A program made the position numbers and the translations under genes. Positions 9,083 to 17,669 of a DNA stretch of 64,000 bases are shown one piece after another. The notes under the pieces were generated by a model. It was given only the letters and a program-made list of their open reading frames with translations. It ran no database searches and had not been told where the DNA came from. The DNA is from Alloprevotella tannerae (lineage in GTDB: Bacteria; Bacteroidota; Bacteroidia; Bacteroidales; Bacteroidaceae). The stretch's first letter is position 1. The number at the start of each line of letters is the position of its first letter. The stretch spans positions 1-64,000 of the forward strand of contig JABZGR010000009.1 in the NCBI GenBank assembly GCA_015259125.1, in the 5' to 3' direction.

Positions 9083-10924
9083 ATGACGAAAGAAGAAACG
9101 ACGGCCATAAAAGAATATCTAAAAGGCATTGTCAGCAATTTGCCCGAAAAGCCCGGCTGCTATCAATATTTGAACGCAGACGGGAAGATTATATATGTGG
9201 GCAAGGCAAAGAACCTTAAGCGCCGCGTTTCGTCCTATTTTACTAATCCGAAGCAAACTTTTAAGACGCAACATCTCGTTCCGAAGATTCGCGACATTCG
9301 TTACGTTGTCGTCAACACGGAAGAGGATGCGCTGCTTTTGGAAAACAACCTGATTAAGCGCTACAAGCCCCACTACAACGTATTGCTGAAGGACGACAAA
9401 ACCTACCCGTCCATCGCCATCAGCAACGAGTATTTGCCGCGCGTTTTCAAAGTGAGGAAGCGCGCGGGCAAGGGCGCGACATTCTTTGGCCCATATAGTC
9501 ACGTCCCAACAATGTATGCACTGCTTGAACTCTGCCACAAACTTTATCGGCCTCGGCCTTGCCGCACGCCAATGACGAAAGAAGGCGTTGAAAGCGGGAA
9601 ATACGATCTCTGTCTCGAATACCACATCGGCAATTGTGCAGCGCCGTGCGTCGGGAAGCAGACTTGGGACGACTACAACAAGAATATCGCTGCCTGCAAA
9701 GAGATTCTACGCGGCAATACCGCCGAATTGGAGCGCAACATCAAAGCCCGAATGCTCGAAGAAGCCGAACATTTGCGCTTTGAAGCTGCCGAAGCACTCA
9801 AACAACAATACTTGTTGCTCTCCAATTACCGCGCCAAAAGCGAAATTGTCTCAAGCGTAATCCACAACCTCGATGTTTTCAACATTGAGAGTGAGGAAAA
9901 AGTGGCCTACATCAACTATCTGCACGTCACGAACGGCAACATCACACAGGCCTTCACATTTGAATATAAGAAGCGTTTGGGCGAGAGCGACGAAGAACTG
10001 CTTTCGCTCGGAATTGTCGAAATGCGCGAGCGCTACCACAGTCAATCAACCGAAATAGTCGTGCCTTTCGCTTTAGATTTACCGGAAAGTTACGCCACAC
10101 AGACAACTCCTCAAAAAGGAGATAAGAAAAAACTCCTCGAACTGTCCAAACTCAACGTCAAGCAATACAAGTTTGACCGCCTCAAGCAAGCCGACAAACT
10201 CAATCCGGAGCAAAAATCCGTACGCTTGATGCAAGAAATACAGCGCGAATTAGGCCTGTCACAACTCCCTTACCGCATCGAATTGTTTGACAATTCAAAT
10301 TTGCAGGGAAGCGATGCCGTAGCCGCCTGCGTAGTCTTCGAAAAATTGCGTCCGGCAAAGAAAGCATACCGCAAGTACAATATAAAAACCGTCAGCGGGC
10401 CCGACGATTACGCCTCGATGCAAGAAGTCGTGCGCAGGCGTTACACCCGCTTGATCGAAGAAGGACAGCCACTGCCGAACCTCATCATAGCCGACGGCGG
10501 AAAGGGGCAAATGGAAGTCATACGCCAAGTTGTGGAGGACGAACTCAAGCTCTCTATCCCCATTGCCGGTTTAGCGAAAGATGCCCACCACCGCACGCGT
10601 GAACTCCTCTTTGGTTTCCCGCCTTTAAGCATAGGAATGAAAGCCGACAGTTATCTTTTTCGCCTCCTGACGAGCATGCAAGACGAAGTACATCGCTTCG
10701 CCATCACCTTCCATCGCCAAAAGCGCAGCAAGCGTCAGACCGCCTCGCGCTTAGATCAAATAGCCGGCGTAGGCGAGAAGACAAAATCCCTACTCCTGCA
10801 AAAATTTGGCAGCCTGAAACGCATTGAAGAAGCCACCTGCCCCCAGCTGCAAGCCGTCTTAGGCACAAAAAGAGGAACCAAACTCTTCGAAAACCTCCAC
10901 CAAATGGCTGCCAATCAGGAATAA
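9083..10924 (+). CDS. uvrC: excinuclease ABC subunit C
   Basis: Nuclease subunit of UvrABC nucleotide excision repair, making incisions on both sides of a lesion. It has 613 residues. Domains in order: N-terminal GIY-YIG nuclease (GCYQYLN...KIIYVGKAKNLKRR, about residues 20-45); a cysteine cluster (CLEYHIGNCAAPC); a UVR/UvrB-interaction segment near residue 210; the RNase H-like second nuclease (IELFDNSNLQGSDAVAACVV); and a C-terminal helix-hairpin-helix (LDQIAGVGEKTKSLLLQKFG). The start follows apt by 41 nt. Confidence 0.97.
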   Translation: MTKEETTAIKEYLKGIVSNLPEKPGCYQYLNADGKIIYVGKAKNLKRRVSSYFTNPKQTFKTQHLVPKIRDIRYVVVNTEEDALLLENNLIKRYKPHYNVLLKDDKTYPSIAISNEYLPRVFKVRKRAGKGATFFGPYSHVPTMYALLELCHKLYRPRPCRTPMTKEGVESGKYDLCLEYHIGNCAAPCVGKQTWDDYNKNIAACKEILRGNTAELERNIKARMLEEAEHLRFEAAEALKQQYLLLSNYRAKSEIVSSVIHNLDVFNIESEEKVAYINYLHVTNGNITQAFTFEYKKRLGESDEELLSLGIVEMRERYHSQSTEIVVPFALDLPESYATQTTPQKGDKKKLLELSKLNVKQYKFDRLKQADKLNPEQKSVRLMQEIQRELGLSQLPYRIELFDNSNLQGSDAVAACVVFEKLRPAKKAYRKYNIKTVSGPDDYASMQEVVRRRYTRLIEEGQPLPNLIIADGGKGQMEVIRQVVEDELKLSIPIAGLAKDAHHRTRELLFGFPPLSIGMKADSYLFRLLTSMQDEVHRFAITFHRQKRSKRQTASRLDQIAGVGEKTKSLLLQKFGSLKRIEEATCPQLQAVLGTKRGTKLFENLHQMAANQE

Positions 10925-10983
10925 AAGCTTACTTTTGTTCGACGTGAGCGCTCCCTCGCTCTATCAAAGCAACGATAGCAAGA

Positions 10984-11436
10984 ATGAAGACAGTAATCCA
11001 GCGCGTCAAATACGCCTCCGTCACCATCGAGGGTAAAGTTACGGCCCACATTGATCAAGGCCTGCTGATCCTCCTCGGCATCACGACCGACGACGACCGC
11101 GCCGCAGCCGATTGGCTCGCTCGCAAAGCCGCCGCACTCCGCATTTTCGACGACGAGAACGGCGTAATGAATAAGGACATACAAGAGATTGACGGCCAAA
11201 TCTTAGTTGTGAGTCAGTTTACCCTACTCGCGAGTTACAAGAAAGGCAACCGCCCCTCATACATCCACGCCGCCGCCCACGAAACGGCCATTCCGCTTTA
11301 CGAGTACTTCATCGCCCAACTTTCCGCGCTGATCAACAAGCCCATAGCCACGGGCACGTTTGGCGCAGATATGAAAATCGAACTCCTCAATGATGGCCCT
11401 GTCACCATTTGTATGGACACCAACCACAAAGAATAA
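10984..11436 (+). CDS. dtd: D-aminoacyl-tRNA deacylase
   Basis: Hydrolyses D-aminoacyl-tRNA (and mischarged Gly-tRNA) in the cytoplasm as a homodimer. It has 150 residues, typical. Visible: MKTVIQRVKYASVTI at the start, the catalytic-region SQFTLLASYKKGNRPSY, and the C-terminal NDGPVTI carrying the Gly-cisPro-type selectivity element. The usual KGNRPSF reads PSY here, a conservative change. Third of the mnmG-deoC run. Confidence 0.96.
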   Translation: MKTVIQRVKYASVTIEGKVTAHIDQGLLILLGITTDDDRAAADWLARKAAALRIFDDENGVMNKDIQEIDGQILVVSQFTLLASYKKGNRPSYIHAAAHETAIPLYEYFIAQLSALINKPIATGTFGADMKIELLNDGPVTICMDTNHKE

Positions 11437-11465
11437 GCAAGGGCACTCTAAAGTTTCACCCTATA

Positions 11466-11837
11466 ATGAATAAATCCTTGTCCGACTCCACCGATAGTCC
11501 GACGCTACACGAAGCACAAGCCCTTGTGGATACGTGGATCAAGACCTACGGCGTCCGCTACTTTAGCGAACTCACCAATATGGCCTGCCTGACCGAGGAA
11601 GTCGGCGAATTGGCCCGCATCATCGCCCGCCGCTACGGCGACCAATCGTTTAAGGCCGGCGAAACGCAAGATCCGGCCGACGAAATGGCCGATATTCTTT
11701 GGGTTCTCCTCTGTTTGGCCAACCAGACGGGCACAGACCTCAGCGAAGCCTTTCGCCGCAATCTCGAGAAGAAGACCCGGCGCGACGGCACACGCCATTT
11801 GAACAATCCAAAACTAAAAAACAATACACCACAATAA
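11466..11837 (+). CDS. MazG-like nucleotide pyrophosphohydrolase
   Basis: Small all-alpha NTP-PPase of the MazG/dUTPase-like superfamily, 123 residues. The metal-binding pattern EEVGELARIIARRYG followed by DEMADILWVLLCLAN is clear (EExxE then DExxD). It should hydrolyse a non-canonical or excess nucleoside triphosphate; the substrate cannot be read from sequence. The ATG at 11466 is chosen over 11409, since the earlier start would overlap dtd and add residues without family similarity. It is one base from deoC, so the two are almost certainly co-translated. Confidence 0.88.
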   Translation: MNKSLSDSTDSPTLHEAQALVDTWIKTYGVRYFSELTNMACLTEEVGELARIIARRYGDQSFKAGETQDPADEMADILWVLLCLANQTGTDLSEAFRRNLEKKTRRDGTRHLNNPKLKNNTPQ

Positions 11838-11838
11838 C

Positions 11839-12765
11839 ATGACACTCCACGAACACCATCATGATCACGCGCACGAAAATGGCGCTGACAAATACGAACA
11901 AGCATTCAGTAAGTACAACCTCCACTTGCACGACGAAAACGTCGCAGAACGCGTAAAAACCCTCTTAGCGAGCGCGCGGGAGCAGTATAACACGCCCGAA
12001 GTATTAGAATTTCTCCTCAGCACCGTAGAATTGACTACGCTTAAGGTGACGGATAGCGACGAAAGCGTACTGCGCATGGTCGAGAAATACAACCGCGTGG
12101 CCGAAGATTACCCCACACTCCCTCACTTCGCCTCTATTTGCGTCTACCCACGCTTTGCACAAATCGTAGCACAGTCGCTCGAGGTAGAAGGCACGGAGGT
12201 AGCCTCCGTTGTGGGCGCATTCCCCTCATCGCAGTCTTTTATAGAAATCAAAACGGCTGAAACGGCCCTCGCCGTACACGATGGTGCGACGGAGTGCGAT
12301 ATGGTGCTGAGCGTTGGCGCCTTTCTTTCGGGCGACTACGAGACGTGTGCCGACGAGATCAGCGAGATTAAGGCGGCTTGCGGCGAAGCGCAACTCAAAG
12401 TGATCTTGGAAACGGGCGCACTACAAACGGCTGAAAACATCAAACGGGCAAGCATTCTTTCAATGTATGCCGGTGCAGATTTCATCAAGACGTCTACGGG
12501 TAAAATCGAGCCTTGCGCTACGCCTGAGGCGGCTTACGTGATGTGCGAGGCCATCAAGGAGTATCACGCACAAACGGGGCGTATGGTCGGTTTCAAGGCT
12601 GCCGGTGGCGTCAGCACTCCGGAAGATGCACTCAACTACTATACGATCGTCCGCGAACTCTTGGGCGAAGATTGGTTGAAGGCGAATTTGTTCCGCATCG
12701 GTACGAGCTCGCTCGCTCCGCGCTTGATCAAAGCCGTCACGGGCGAGGATGTAGGCAAGTTTTAA
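11839..12765 (+). CDS. deoC: deoxyribose-phosphate aldolase
   Basis: Class I aldolase splitting 2-deoxyribose-5-phosphate to glyceraldehyde-3-phosphate and acetaldehyde in deoxynucleoside catabolism. It has 308 residues, in the longer DeoC group. The Schiff-base lysine lies in ADFIKTSTGK and the second active-site lysine in VGFKAAGGVST. The first 13 residues are strikingly histidine-rich (HEHHHDHAHENG), not needed for aldolase activity and possibly metal-binding. The start is 1 nt after the preceding stop. A stem-loop terminator follows at 12806. Confidence 0.95.
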   Translation: MTLHEHHHDHAHENGADKYEQAFSKYNLHLHDENVAERVKTLLASAREQYNTPEVLEFLLSTVELTTLKVTDSDESVLRMVEKYNRVAEDYPTLPHFASICVYPRFAQIVAQSLEVEGTEVASVVGAFPSSQSFIEIKTAETALAVHDGATECDMVLSVGAFLSGDYETCADEISEIKAACGEAQLKVILETGALQTAENIKRASILSMYAGADFIKTSTGKIEPCATPEAAYVMCEAIKEYHAQTGRMVGFKAAGGVSTPEDALNYYTIVRELLGEDWLKANLFRIGTSSLAPRLIKAVTGEDVGKF

Positions 12766-12805
12766 GCCCGCTCGCCGCCTTACGGCGCACGCATAGAGCT
12801 ACATA

Positions 12806-12845
12806 CCCGATTAGGCGTTTCGACGCGTCTGATCGGGCATTTTTG
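12806..12845 (+). terminator. terminator of the mnmG-deoC run
   Basis: CCCGAT (12806-12811) pairs with ATCGGG (12832-12837), with additional inner pairing GGCG/CGTC, followed directly by CATTTTTG. It lies 40 nt after the deoC stop. Confidence 0.7.
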
Positions 12846-13032
12846 TATACTAAAACGCGTCCGGAATATCTTTTATGGTGGCGTAAACCTGCTGTCCTAT
12901 AATGCGGACGAAGCGAAACGCAGTAAGCGTTTATGGGTAAATGGGCTACGCATACTTGCTTTATTCCTACGGGAGTGTATTTTCAGACACCTAAGGGCGC
13001 GTTTTGAATCACCTAATGCGGTATTGATGAGT

Positions 13033-13123
13033 TTGCGCTCACGATAAAAAAGGTGTACGCTCACGAGCGTAAGGGTTTATGCTCGTGATAAAAAAGGTAT
13101 ACGCTCGTGAGCGTACACACCTT
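13033..13123. repeat. family-B repeat array (GCTCACGA/TCGTGAGC units)
   Basis: Four head-to-head or head-to-tail copies of the GCTCACGA/TCGTGAGC core separated by AAAAAAGGTxTAC-type spacers, including TACGCTCACGAGCGTA and TACGCTCGTGAGCGTA (both near-perfect palindromes). Four similar arrays occur at 23772, 34791, 41621 and 63493. Confidence 0.8.
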
Positions 13124-13240
13124 AATCAAGTCGTCAGCGCAGGTAAGCGGGTTATTGTGGGCGTAAAATCTTATCATTATGTGTAGGGTGATTGTATGAT
13201 CTAATTGATTATGTGGGATTTATCATTTCATACTTAGATT

Positions 13241-13365
13241 CGGACGATTTGAAAGACCAAGCCTAAGGGATTACTCAAATGGGGCGTGTCGCAGGCAGGG
13301 TTAAAGTGCTTTTCACTTTAACCCTGCCCTGCCAAAAGACTAACCCCAATGGGGCTATGTGTGGC
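13241..13365. repeat. family-A structured repeat, copy 1
   Basis: Order: GAAAGACCAAGCCTAAGGGATT (left module), a variable part, the central inverted repeat GGCAGGGTTAAAGTG / CACTTTAACCCTGCC, then AAAAGACTAACCCCAATGGGG (right module). This is the isolated copy in the left half of the window. Confidence 0.85.
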
Positions 13366-13445
13366 GTGAAACAATGAATCTTCGGCCTACAGCCGGGTCG
13401 AAAGAATCGTTGTGGACTATAAACTGAGGAATAAAAGAGGGGACC

Positions 13446-13622
13446 TTAAACCGAATTGGGGTTATAAGCTTCATTCCGGTTGTCTCTCAGCTCAGGATAC
13501 ATCAACCAAGCACGCTCGTGGAATTCAAGGTAAGCTTGTAAATCGCCTGCGTTGTATAAGCAATGAGCTTGCGCAGAAAAAGCCTCTGTTTCTGCTTGTA
13601 AGGTATTCTCTAAAATGGCCAT
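13446..13622 (-). CDS. possible small protein of 58 residues
   Basis: A closed minus-strand frame begins ATG at 13622, with an in-frame stop two codons upstream, and ends TAA at 13446. Its translation is protein-like: MAILENTLQAETEAFSAQAH, then an aromatic/charged helix-like part (YLEFHERAWLMYPELRDN). The composition resembles a single TPR-like helical hairpin. I do not recognise a family and see no promoter. It could also be the surviving 3' part of a larger gene. Confidence 0.4.
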   Translation of the reverse strand: MAILENTLQAETEAFSAQAHCLYNAGDLQAYLEFHERAWLMYPELRDNRNEAYNPNSV

Positions 13623-13733
13623 TGCTTATTGTTTTGAAGGCGCTTTGTCTGCTTTATATGCACCATTTTACGTACTCCATTATATCTCTTGGCGCCGCCG
13701 AGGGATAGGGCGGCCGGCGATGCGTGCAAAGCA

Positions 13734-14297
13734 TCAGGGAAGGTGGATGAGGGTAGCGCTGCCTTTGACGGCGTAGACGCCCTCGCAGATCGCTGCATCG
13801 TGGCGCGCAAGAGGGGTGTCGTCGATCAAGCAGTCGGTGAGGGCGAAAAGGATCGTCCGGCCGTTTGGCAGGGTAGAGCAGTTGTCGAGTGCTATGCGCG
13901 CCGTGATGGGTAAGTCGCGGCGGACAATTACGTTGAAGTCTACCGCGCCCGGCGTGTTGCGAGAGCGCATAGGTTGCGCACCATCAAACTCAAATAGGTC
14001 AGTAGCAGATAGCTTTACCGCATTCTCTTCGCCCACAGCTCCATTTTCCGCTGCCGATTGCGACTCGGATGCGCCCGGATAGAGTACGATCTCTCCATTC
14101 AAAGGCATAAGATAGCGCCGATAACCCGTGAAGTCGGAAAAATTGCTCTCCGGCGTATCGATGACTGCTGAAGAAATACGGAGGTCAAAGTTGCGCGCGG
14201 CGAGACTTGCCGTCGCCGGAAAAATGCAGATCTCGCGGGTTATGCCGCCTGACCACTGCGTCGTTTTGTAAGTTGCTTGACGAATAATCTGTATCAT
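13734..14297 (-). CDS. hutD: HutD-family cupin-like protein
   Basis: Predicted 187-residue cytoplasmic protein. The N-terminus IRQATYKTTQWSGGITREI followed by an acidic, beta-rich body (DFRISSAVIDTPESNFSDF-like, then GYRRYLMPLNGEI) matches the HutD family, a bicupin linked to histidine utilisation in proteobacteria. No hut genes are visible nearby, so its role here is open. The C-terminal third is diverged. It follows the SUMF1-fold gene on the same strand, separated by a strong hairpin. Confidence 0.75.
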   Translation of the reverse strand: MIQIIRQATYKTTQWSGGITREICIFPATASLAARNFDLRISSAVIDTPESNFSDFTGYRRYLMPLNGEIVLYPGASESQSAAENGAVGEENAVKLSATDLFEFDGAQPMRSRNTPGAVDFNVIVRRDLPITARIALDNCSTLPNGRTILFALTDCLIDDTPLARHDAAICEGVYAVKGSATLIHLP

Positions 14298-14314
14298 CTT
14301 CTTAATATAAAATT

Positions 14315-14341
14315 GGCCGCCGCAAAGAGCGTGCGGCGGCC
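14315..14341 (-). terminator. terminator after the SUMF1-fold gene
   Basis: GGCCGCCGCA (14315-14324) and TGCGGCGGCC (14332-14341) form a perfect 10-bp stem with a 7-nt loop; on the minus strand it is followed by AATTTTAT. It lies about 30 nt after the stop of the gene at 14373. Confidence 0.65.
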
Positions 14342-14372
14342 GGTAAAATAGTTTTATGTCATTGTTGAGCGA

Positions 14373-15251
14373 TCAAAGGTCGCGTGCTACGCGGAAACCA
14401 ACGTTGTCAGCCGTCATTGTCTTAAAATCGCTGAAGCGGTTTGCACTGCGTGCGAAGCGAGCATCGTGACCCCAGCTTCCGCCTCGCAAGACCATTTCGT
14501 TGCCGCTCTCCGGCCCTTTTGGGTCAGTAACGGGATCCGATGGGTACGCATCGTATACATCAGCGCACCATTCGTAGATATTGCCGTGCATATCGCAGAC
14601 GCCCCAAGCGTTTTCATTATCTAATTCGTCGACCTCAGTTGTACGTCCGCGGTAGACGCCTTCAGGATAATCCTTGTAAGGCGCAGAGCCATCGTAGTTA
14701 GCTTGATCCGTCGTAATATTATCGCCCGTAGAGAACGGCGTCGTAGTGCCTGCACGGCAAGCGTACTCCCATTCCGCCTCGGTGACAAGGCGGCAGCCCG
14801 CCCATTCACAGAAGGCTTGCGCATCGTTCCAGCTTACGTCGACAACCGGACGCTTGCCGCGACCCCAGTTGAAGTCTTTCGGCTTTTCGCGCCCCGTAGC
14901 TTCGCAGAATTTGTCGTATTGTTCGAATGTAATAGGGTATTTGCTGATGTAAAAGGGCTTAGATAAAGTTACCTTGTGCAGCCCCTCGTCCGGATCGGCT
15001 CCATCTTCGCCGGCCGGGCTACCCATGTTAAACGTGCCGGCGTCTAATTTAATCCATTTAATCCCGATTGCTTCGGCCGGATCTTGAGGCTTAGTTGCTT
15101 CAAAGAAGGTTACATCGGTCACATTCTTTACAGCCATCGTATCCTTCGTACCATTAGAAAGCGTGATGACCATATTCCAATTTTGAGCAAACAAGTTGCT
15201 CGCTGCTGCAAGAAAGGCTGCAGCCGTTAAGAGTAATGATTTTCGTCTCAT
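14373..15251 (-). CDS. secreted SUMF1/FGE-fold domain protein
   Basis: 292 residues: signal peptide (MRRKSLLLTAAAFLAAASNLFAQ), a short linker (about residues 24-60) and one formylglycine-generating-enzyme-type domain. Family blocks visible are GTFNMGSPAGE, DVSWNDAQAFCEWAG, CRLVTEAEWEYACRAGT, NAWGVCDMHGNIYEWCAD, VLRGGSWGHDARFARSANR and the terminal NVGFRVARDL. The cysteine pair that does catalysis in true FGE is not visible near the RGGSW...SANR block, so this is more likely a binding/structural member, common in exported Bacteroidetes proteins, than a sulfatase activator. No sulfatase gene is adjacent. Confidence 0.88.
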   Translation of the reverse strand: MRRKSLLLTAAAFLAAASNLFAQNWNMVITLSNGTKDTMAVKNVTDVTFFEATKPQDPAEAIGIKWIKLDAGTFNMGSPAGEDGADPDEGLHKVTLSKPFYISKYPITFEQYDKFCEATGREKPKDFNWGRGKRPVVDVSWNDAQAFCEWAGCRLVTEAEWEYACRAGTTTPFSTGDNITTDQANYDGSAPYKDYPEGVYRGRTTEVDELDNENAWGVCDMHGNIYEWCADVYDAYPSDPVTDPKGPESGNEMVLRGGSWGHDARFARSANRFSDFKTMTADNVGFRVARDL

Positions 15252-15355
15252 CGTAAAATATTTAATATGGTTTTGTTAGGAAATCCATTTTAGGCACACG
15301 ATTGTTAAGGTCGTTCGCTGCGTACAGCAAAGGCTAAAGGTGTGATTTTCGGAAG

Positions 15356-15384
15356 TAAAGGTAGAGATATTTTTTATTATACAA
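15356..15384 (-). promoter_or_regulatory. possible promoter of the SUMF1-fold gene
   Basis: On the minus strand TTG (15382-15384) is followed after 18 nt by TACCTTTA (15356-15363), one base off consensus. This would give a leader of about 100 nt. Confidence 0.35.
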
Positions 15385-15514
15385 ATATTTTGCAAGTACT
15401 TTTTCCTCTTTAACTTGCTTTTTTCTCTCTTTTTTTGCTGCTGAGGCCTCATCTTTGGCTGAAAAAGGCTGATTACGGGCAGCAAATCAAAGTAAAAAAA
15501 ATAACGGCCAAAAG

Positions 15515-15545
15515 TTGGCTGCCTCTAGCCCAATGCCTACCTTTG
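15515..15545 (+). promoter_or_regulatory. tmRNA promoter (TTG - 20 nt - TACCTTTG)
   Basis: TTG (15515-15517), a 20-nt spacer and TACCTTTG (15538-15545) match the Bacteroidetes consensus. The mature 5' end of the tmRNA lies 14 nt downstream. Confidence 0.8.
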
Positions 15546-15558
15546 CAGCGCACATTTC

Positions 15559-15956
15559 GGGCCCGACCGGATTTGACAGCGGGACGAGGTGGTGCGTAAG
15601 CACGCAGTGCGCCTGAGGGTGGGCACTTTAATATCGGCCTTCAACAATTTAACTGGCGAAAACAATTATGCTCTCGCTGCTTGATCGAAGTATAGTACAT
15701 CAAAGCTTTATCCGTTCACGGCGTGAGCGGACGAGACATCACTCCGAAGCTCTTTTTCCGAAGCTCGCGGGCATAGTGGTGCAGATAAATCGGGAATAGT
15801 TGCGATTGGCCTCGCAAGCGCGACGAAAATTTAGAGGATAAGGTGGCGTAAGAGTTGCTCTGCACTCAGCGTTGCTCGAAAACAATGGCAGAGATAAGCG
15901 TGTAGAAAGCGTATGATTTCCCCGTTTGGACGAGGGTTCGATCCCCTCCGGGTCCA
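15559..15956 (+). ncRNA. ssrA: transfer-messenger RNA (tmRNA)
   Basis: One-piece tmRNA of about 398 nt that rescues stalled ribosomes and tags the nascent peptide. The acceptor arm is GGGCCCG (15559-15565) with CGGGTCC (15949-15955), one G-U pair, then the discriminator A; CCA is not encoded in place. The T-arm is GAGGG TTCGATC CCCTC. The tag reading frame GGC GAA AAC AAT TAT GCT CTC GCT GCT TGA (15655-15684) encodes GENNYALAA, the Bacteroidetes-type degradation tag. A promoter lies at 15515 and a terminator at 15989. Confidence 0.97.
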
Positions 15957-15988
15957 CGCCTGCGTCTTTTTGACGTACTCAAGTAGAA

Positions 15989-16034
15989 AAGCACCTGTCA
16001 ATGACTATTTGTCCAGTTGGCAGGCGCTTTTTTT
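15989..16034 (+). terminator. tmRNA terminator
   Basis: AAGCACCTGTCA pairs with TGGCAGGCGCTT (one or two mismatches) and runs directly into TTTTTTT at the end. It lies about 33 nt after the tmRNA 3' end. Confidence 0.75.
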
Positions 16035-16134
16035 GTGGGCCGTGTTCCTCTATAATATATAATGTCTTCCGCCTTTTGTGGCGAAGGTTGGCCAGTCGAA
16101 GGGTCGGCCGACTCATCCTGAGAAGCCATAACGG

Positions 16135-16171
16135 AAAAAGCTCCCGCAACCGAGTGGCAGTTGCGAGAGCT
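16135..16171 (-). terminator. dps terminator
   Basis: On the minus strand AGCTCTCGCAAC, a 9-nt loop, GTTGCGGGAGCT and then TTTTCC, about 30 nt after the dps stop. Confidence 0.8.
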
Positions 16172-16202
16172 TGTCTGTTGTCTATGAAAATCTCAGAGAG
16201 AT

Positions 16203-16703
16203 TTAGAGTTGGTCCTCTTCCGGATGTTTGTCCAAGAAAGAAACCAGCATCCAAACGTTCTTCTCTTGTCCAACGAGGAAGTCGTCCATCAGAGCTACCG
16301 TAGCGTCATCACTATATTCACCGGCCAAGTCTACAATCTTGCGTTCTTGTGCAATGAGGTTGCCGAGGTTTTCTAGCACACGGCGTAGGCCATCCTTGCC
16401 TTTCAAAGGCAAATTACCATCTTCTTTAATGTTAGATGTCTTCAAATATTCGCTGAAGCGATTTTCAGGCGTATAACCCAATTGCAAGATGCGTTCTGCG
16501 ATTTCATCAATCTTTTCTGCCGCGTCGTTGTAAAGCTCTTCATATTTTGCGTGCAGGGTGAAGAATCCTTTGCCCTTTACGTTCCAGTGGAAGCCGCGGA
16601 GGTTCGTGTAGAAGATCTGATAATCGGCCAATAATTGTTTGAGAGCAGCCACAACGCTTTCAACTTTTTTTTCATCTAAATGTAGATAATCCAATGTCTT
16701 CAT
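16203..16703 (-). CDS. dps: Dps-family DNA-binding/ferritin-like protein
   Basis: Forms a dodecameric shell that oxidises and stores iron and protects DNA under oxidative stress or starvation. It has 166 residues, typical. The ferroxidase residues are visible in RGFHWNVKGKGFFTLHAKYEELYNDAAEKIDEIAERI (quoted in part: FHWNVKGKGFF and ELYNDAAEKIDEIAE), with the His and the Asp/Glu cluster in place. The gene is monocistronic: its own promoter at 16763-16793 and terminator at 16135. No OxyR-type site could be judged. Confidence 0.93.
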   Translation of the reverse strand: MKTLDYLHLDEKKVESVVAALKQLLADYQIFYTNLRGFHWNVKGKGFFTLHAKYEELYNDAAEKIDEIAERILQLGYTPENRFSEYLKTSNIKEDGNLPLKGKDGLRRVLENLGNLIAQERKIVDLAGEYSDDATVALMDDFLVGQEKNVWMLVSFLDKHPEEDQL

Positions 16704-16762
16704 AAGTTTTATGTTCTAAATTGTTCTGAGAGAATAGCAGATTTTCCGCTTTCGTTCATCGA

Positions 16763-16793
16763 CAAATATAAGTCAATCAAAAAGAGAATGCAA
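16763..16793 (-). promoter_or_regulatory. dps promoter (TTG - 20 nt - TATATTTG)
   Basis: On the minus strand TTG (16791-16793), 20 nt, TATATTTG (16763-16770). The transcript would have a leader of about 50 nt before the ATG. Confidence 0.75.
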
Positions 16794-16794
16794 A

Positions 16795-17523
16795 TGTTTT
16801 GTTGATATTCTGTTTATTATTCCGATCTTCATCTGCGATTTTATAAAAACTATATGCGCAACATCTGTCGTTGCTATATGAAGATTGCTTTTAGGTGCGT
16901 TATTCGGCGACGCATAAAGCGAGGCGTAACCTATTCCTCTTTTCTTCTTCCGATTTCTTGTGTTCAAATAAACAGAACTGAGGCTGTTTTAGTTTGTGCC
17001 GATGCTCTTGGTATATGTTTGCCCATTCTGTTATCCACGCTGTACTACGCTGAGATGGACGTCTGCGGTAAAACTTTACGTAACACGGCGTGAGAAAGGT
17101 CGAATCGGTCGGCTGCACCCCATTGTTGGGGCGAGAAAGCTTGTGAGACGAATTAAAGGCACAATTTTTTTCGTGCGAAAAAGAAAAAAGCGCTTTTTCT
17201 TGGAAAAAATACCGCCTCAAGCACCTTGAAAATGCGTAAAACTTAAACGCAGGTTAGGCGCCGAATACTCGAAAATGATTACCCGTCGCGAAGTGTCGGG
17301 AAAAAGAAGTGAGTGACAAGTATCGGTAGGCGTCTGTTTATGCTCATTTCTCCGACGCTGCTTTTTGCGCCGATTTGGGTGCGCCTTGAGCGAAGTTTGT
17401 ACCGGTTTTCCGAACGTTGACTTTTTCAGAAGAATGGGGAAGAATAAAATCGTTACCCCAAAGCCGAGTCTACTTGCCGGCAAGCGCCTTTGCTTGCAGG
17501 GCGGGCGGCCTACTGTATAAAGC
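16795..17523. other. intergenic region, no gene supported
   Basis: About 730 nt with only short, low-quality open frames. I see no clear repeat-family member here and no tRNA. Confidence 0.45.
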
Positions 17524-17664
17524 CAGAAAAGGCCGACTTACCAAAAGTCGGCCCTTTTCGGAACATAACAATTTAAATTTTCTACTCAACTCAGAACGAT
17601 CGTTTCCGCATCTCCCGACGAGTGGCGTACCGTTTCCACAAAGTAATGTTGTGGTGCTGAATCT
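17524..17664 (-). ncRNA. predicted small RNA, promoter to terminator, about 140 nt
   Basis: A consensus promoter (17670-17700) and a strong hairpin terminator (17531-17553, then UUUU) delimit a transcript with no credible open frame of its own. It does not contain the conserved loops of SRP RNA or RNase P RNA that I can recognise. It is transcribed away from the OMP gene at 17751. 6S RNA cannot be excluded by eye. Confidence 0.5.
17531..17553. terminator. bidirectional terminator
   Basis: GGCCGACTT (17531-17539) and AAGTCGGCC (17545-17553) form a perfect 9-bp stem with a 5-nt loop. It is flanked by AAAA on the left and CTTTTC on the right, so it can work on either strand. Confidence 0.75.
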
Positions 17665-17669
17665 GATTG

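Larger units (their letters stand above)
12846..13445. other. intergenic region carrying two repeat elements
   Basis: No gene supported. It holds a family-B array (13033-13123) and a family-A element (13241-13365), both described separately. Confidence 0.6.

Noticed and set aside
13446..13708. 98-codon plus-strand frame at 13412-13708
   Set aside because: Its composition is not protein-like and it overlaps the better minus-strand frame; no family resemblance.
17096..17220. Possible RNase P RNA or SRP RNA in the 17.1-17.2 kb gap
   Set aside because: The phrase GAGAAAGGTCG resembles part of an RNase P RNA core, but the other conserved blocks are missing; no SRP loop was found either.
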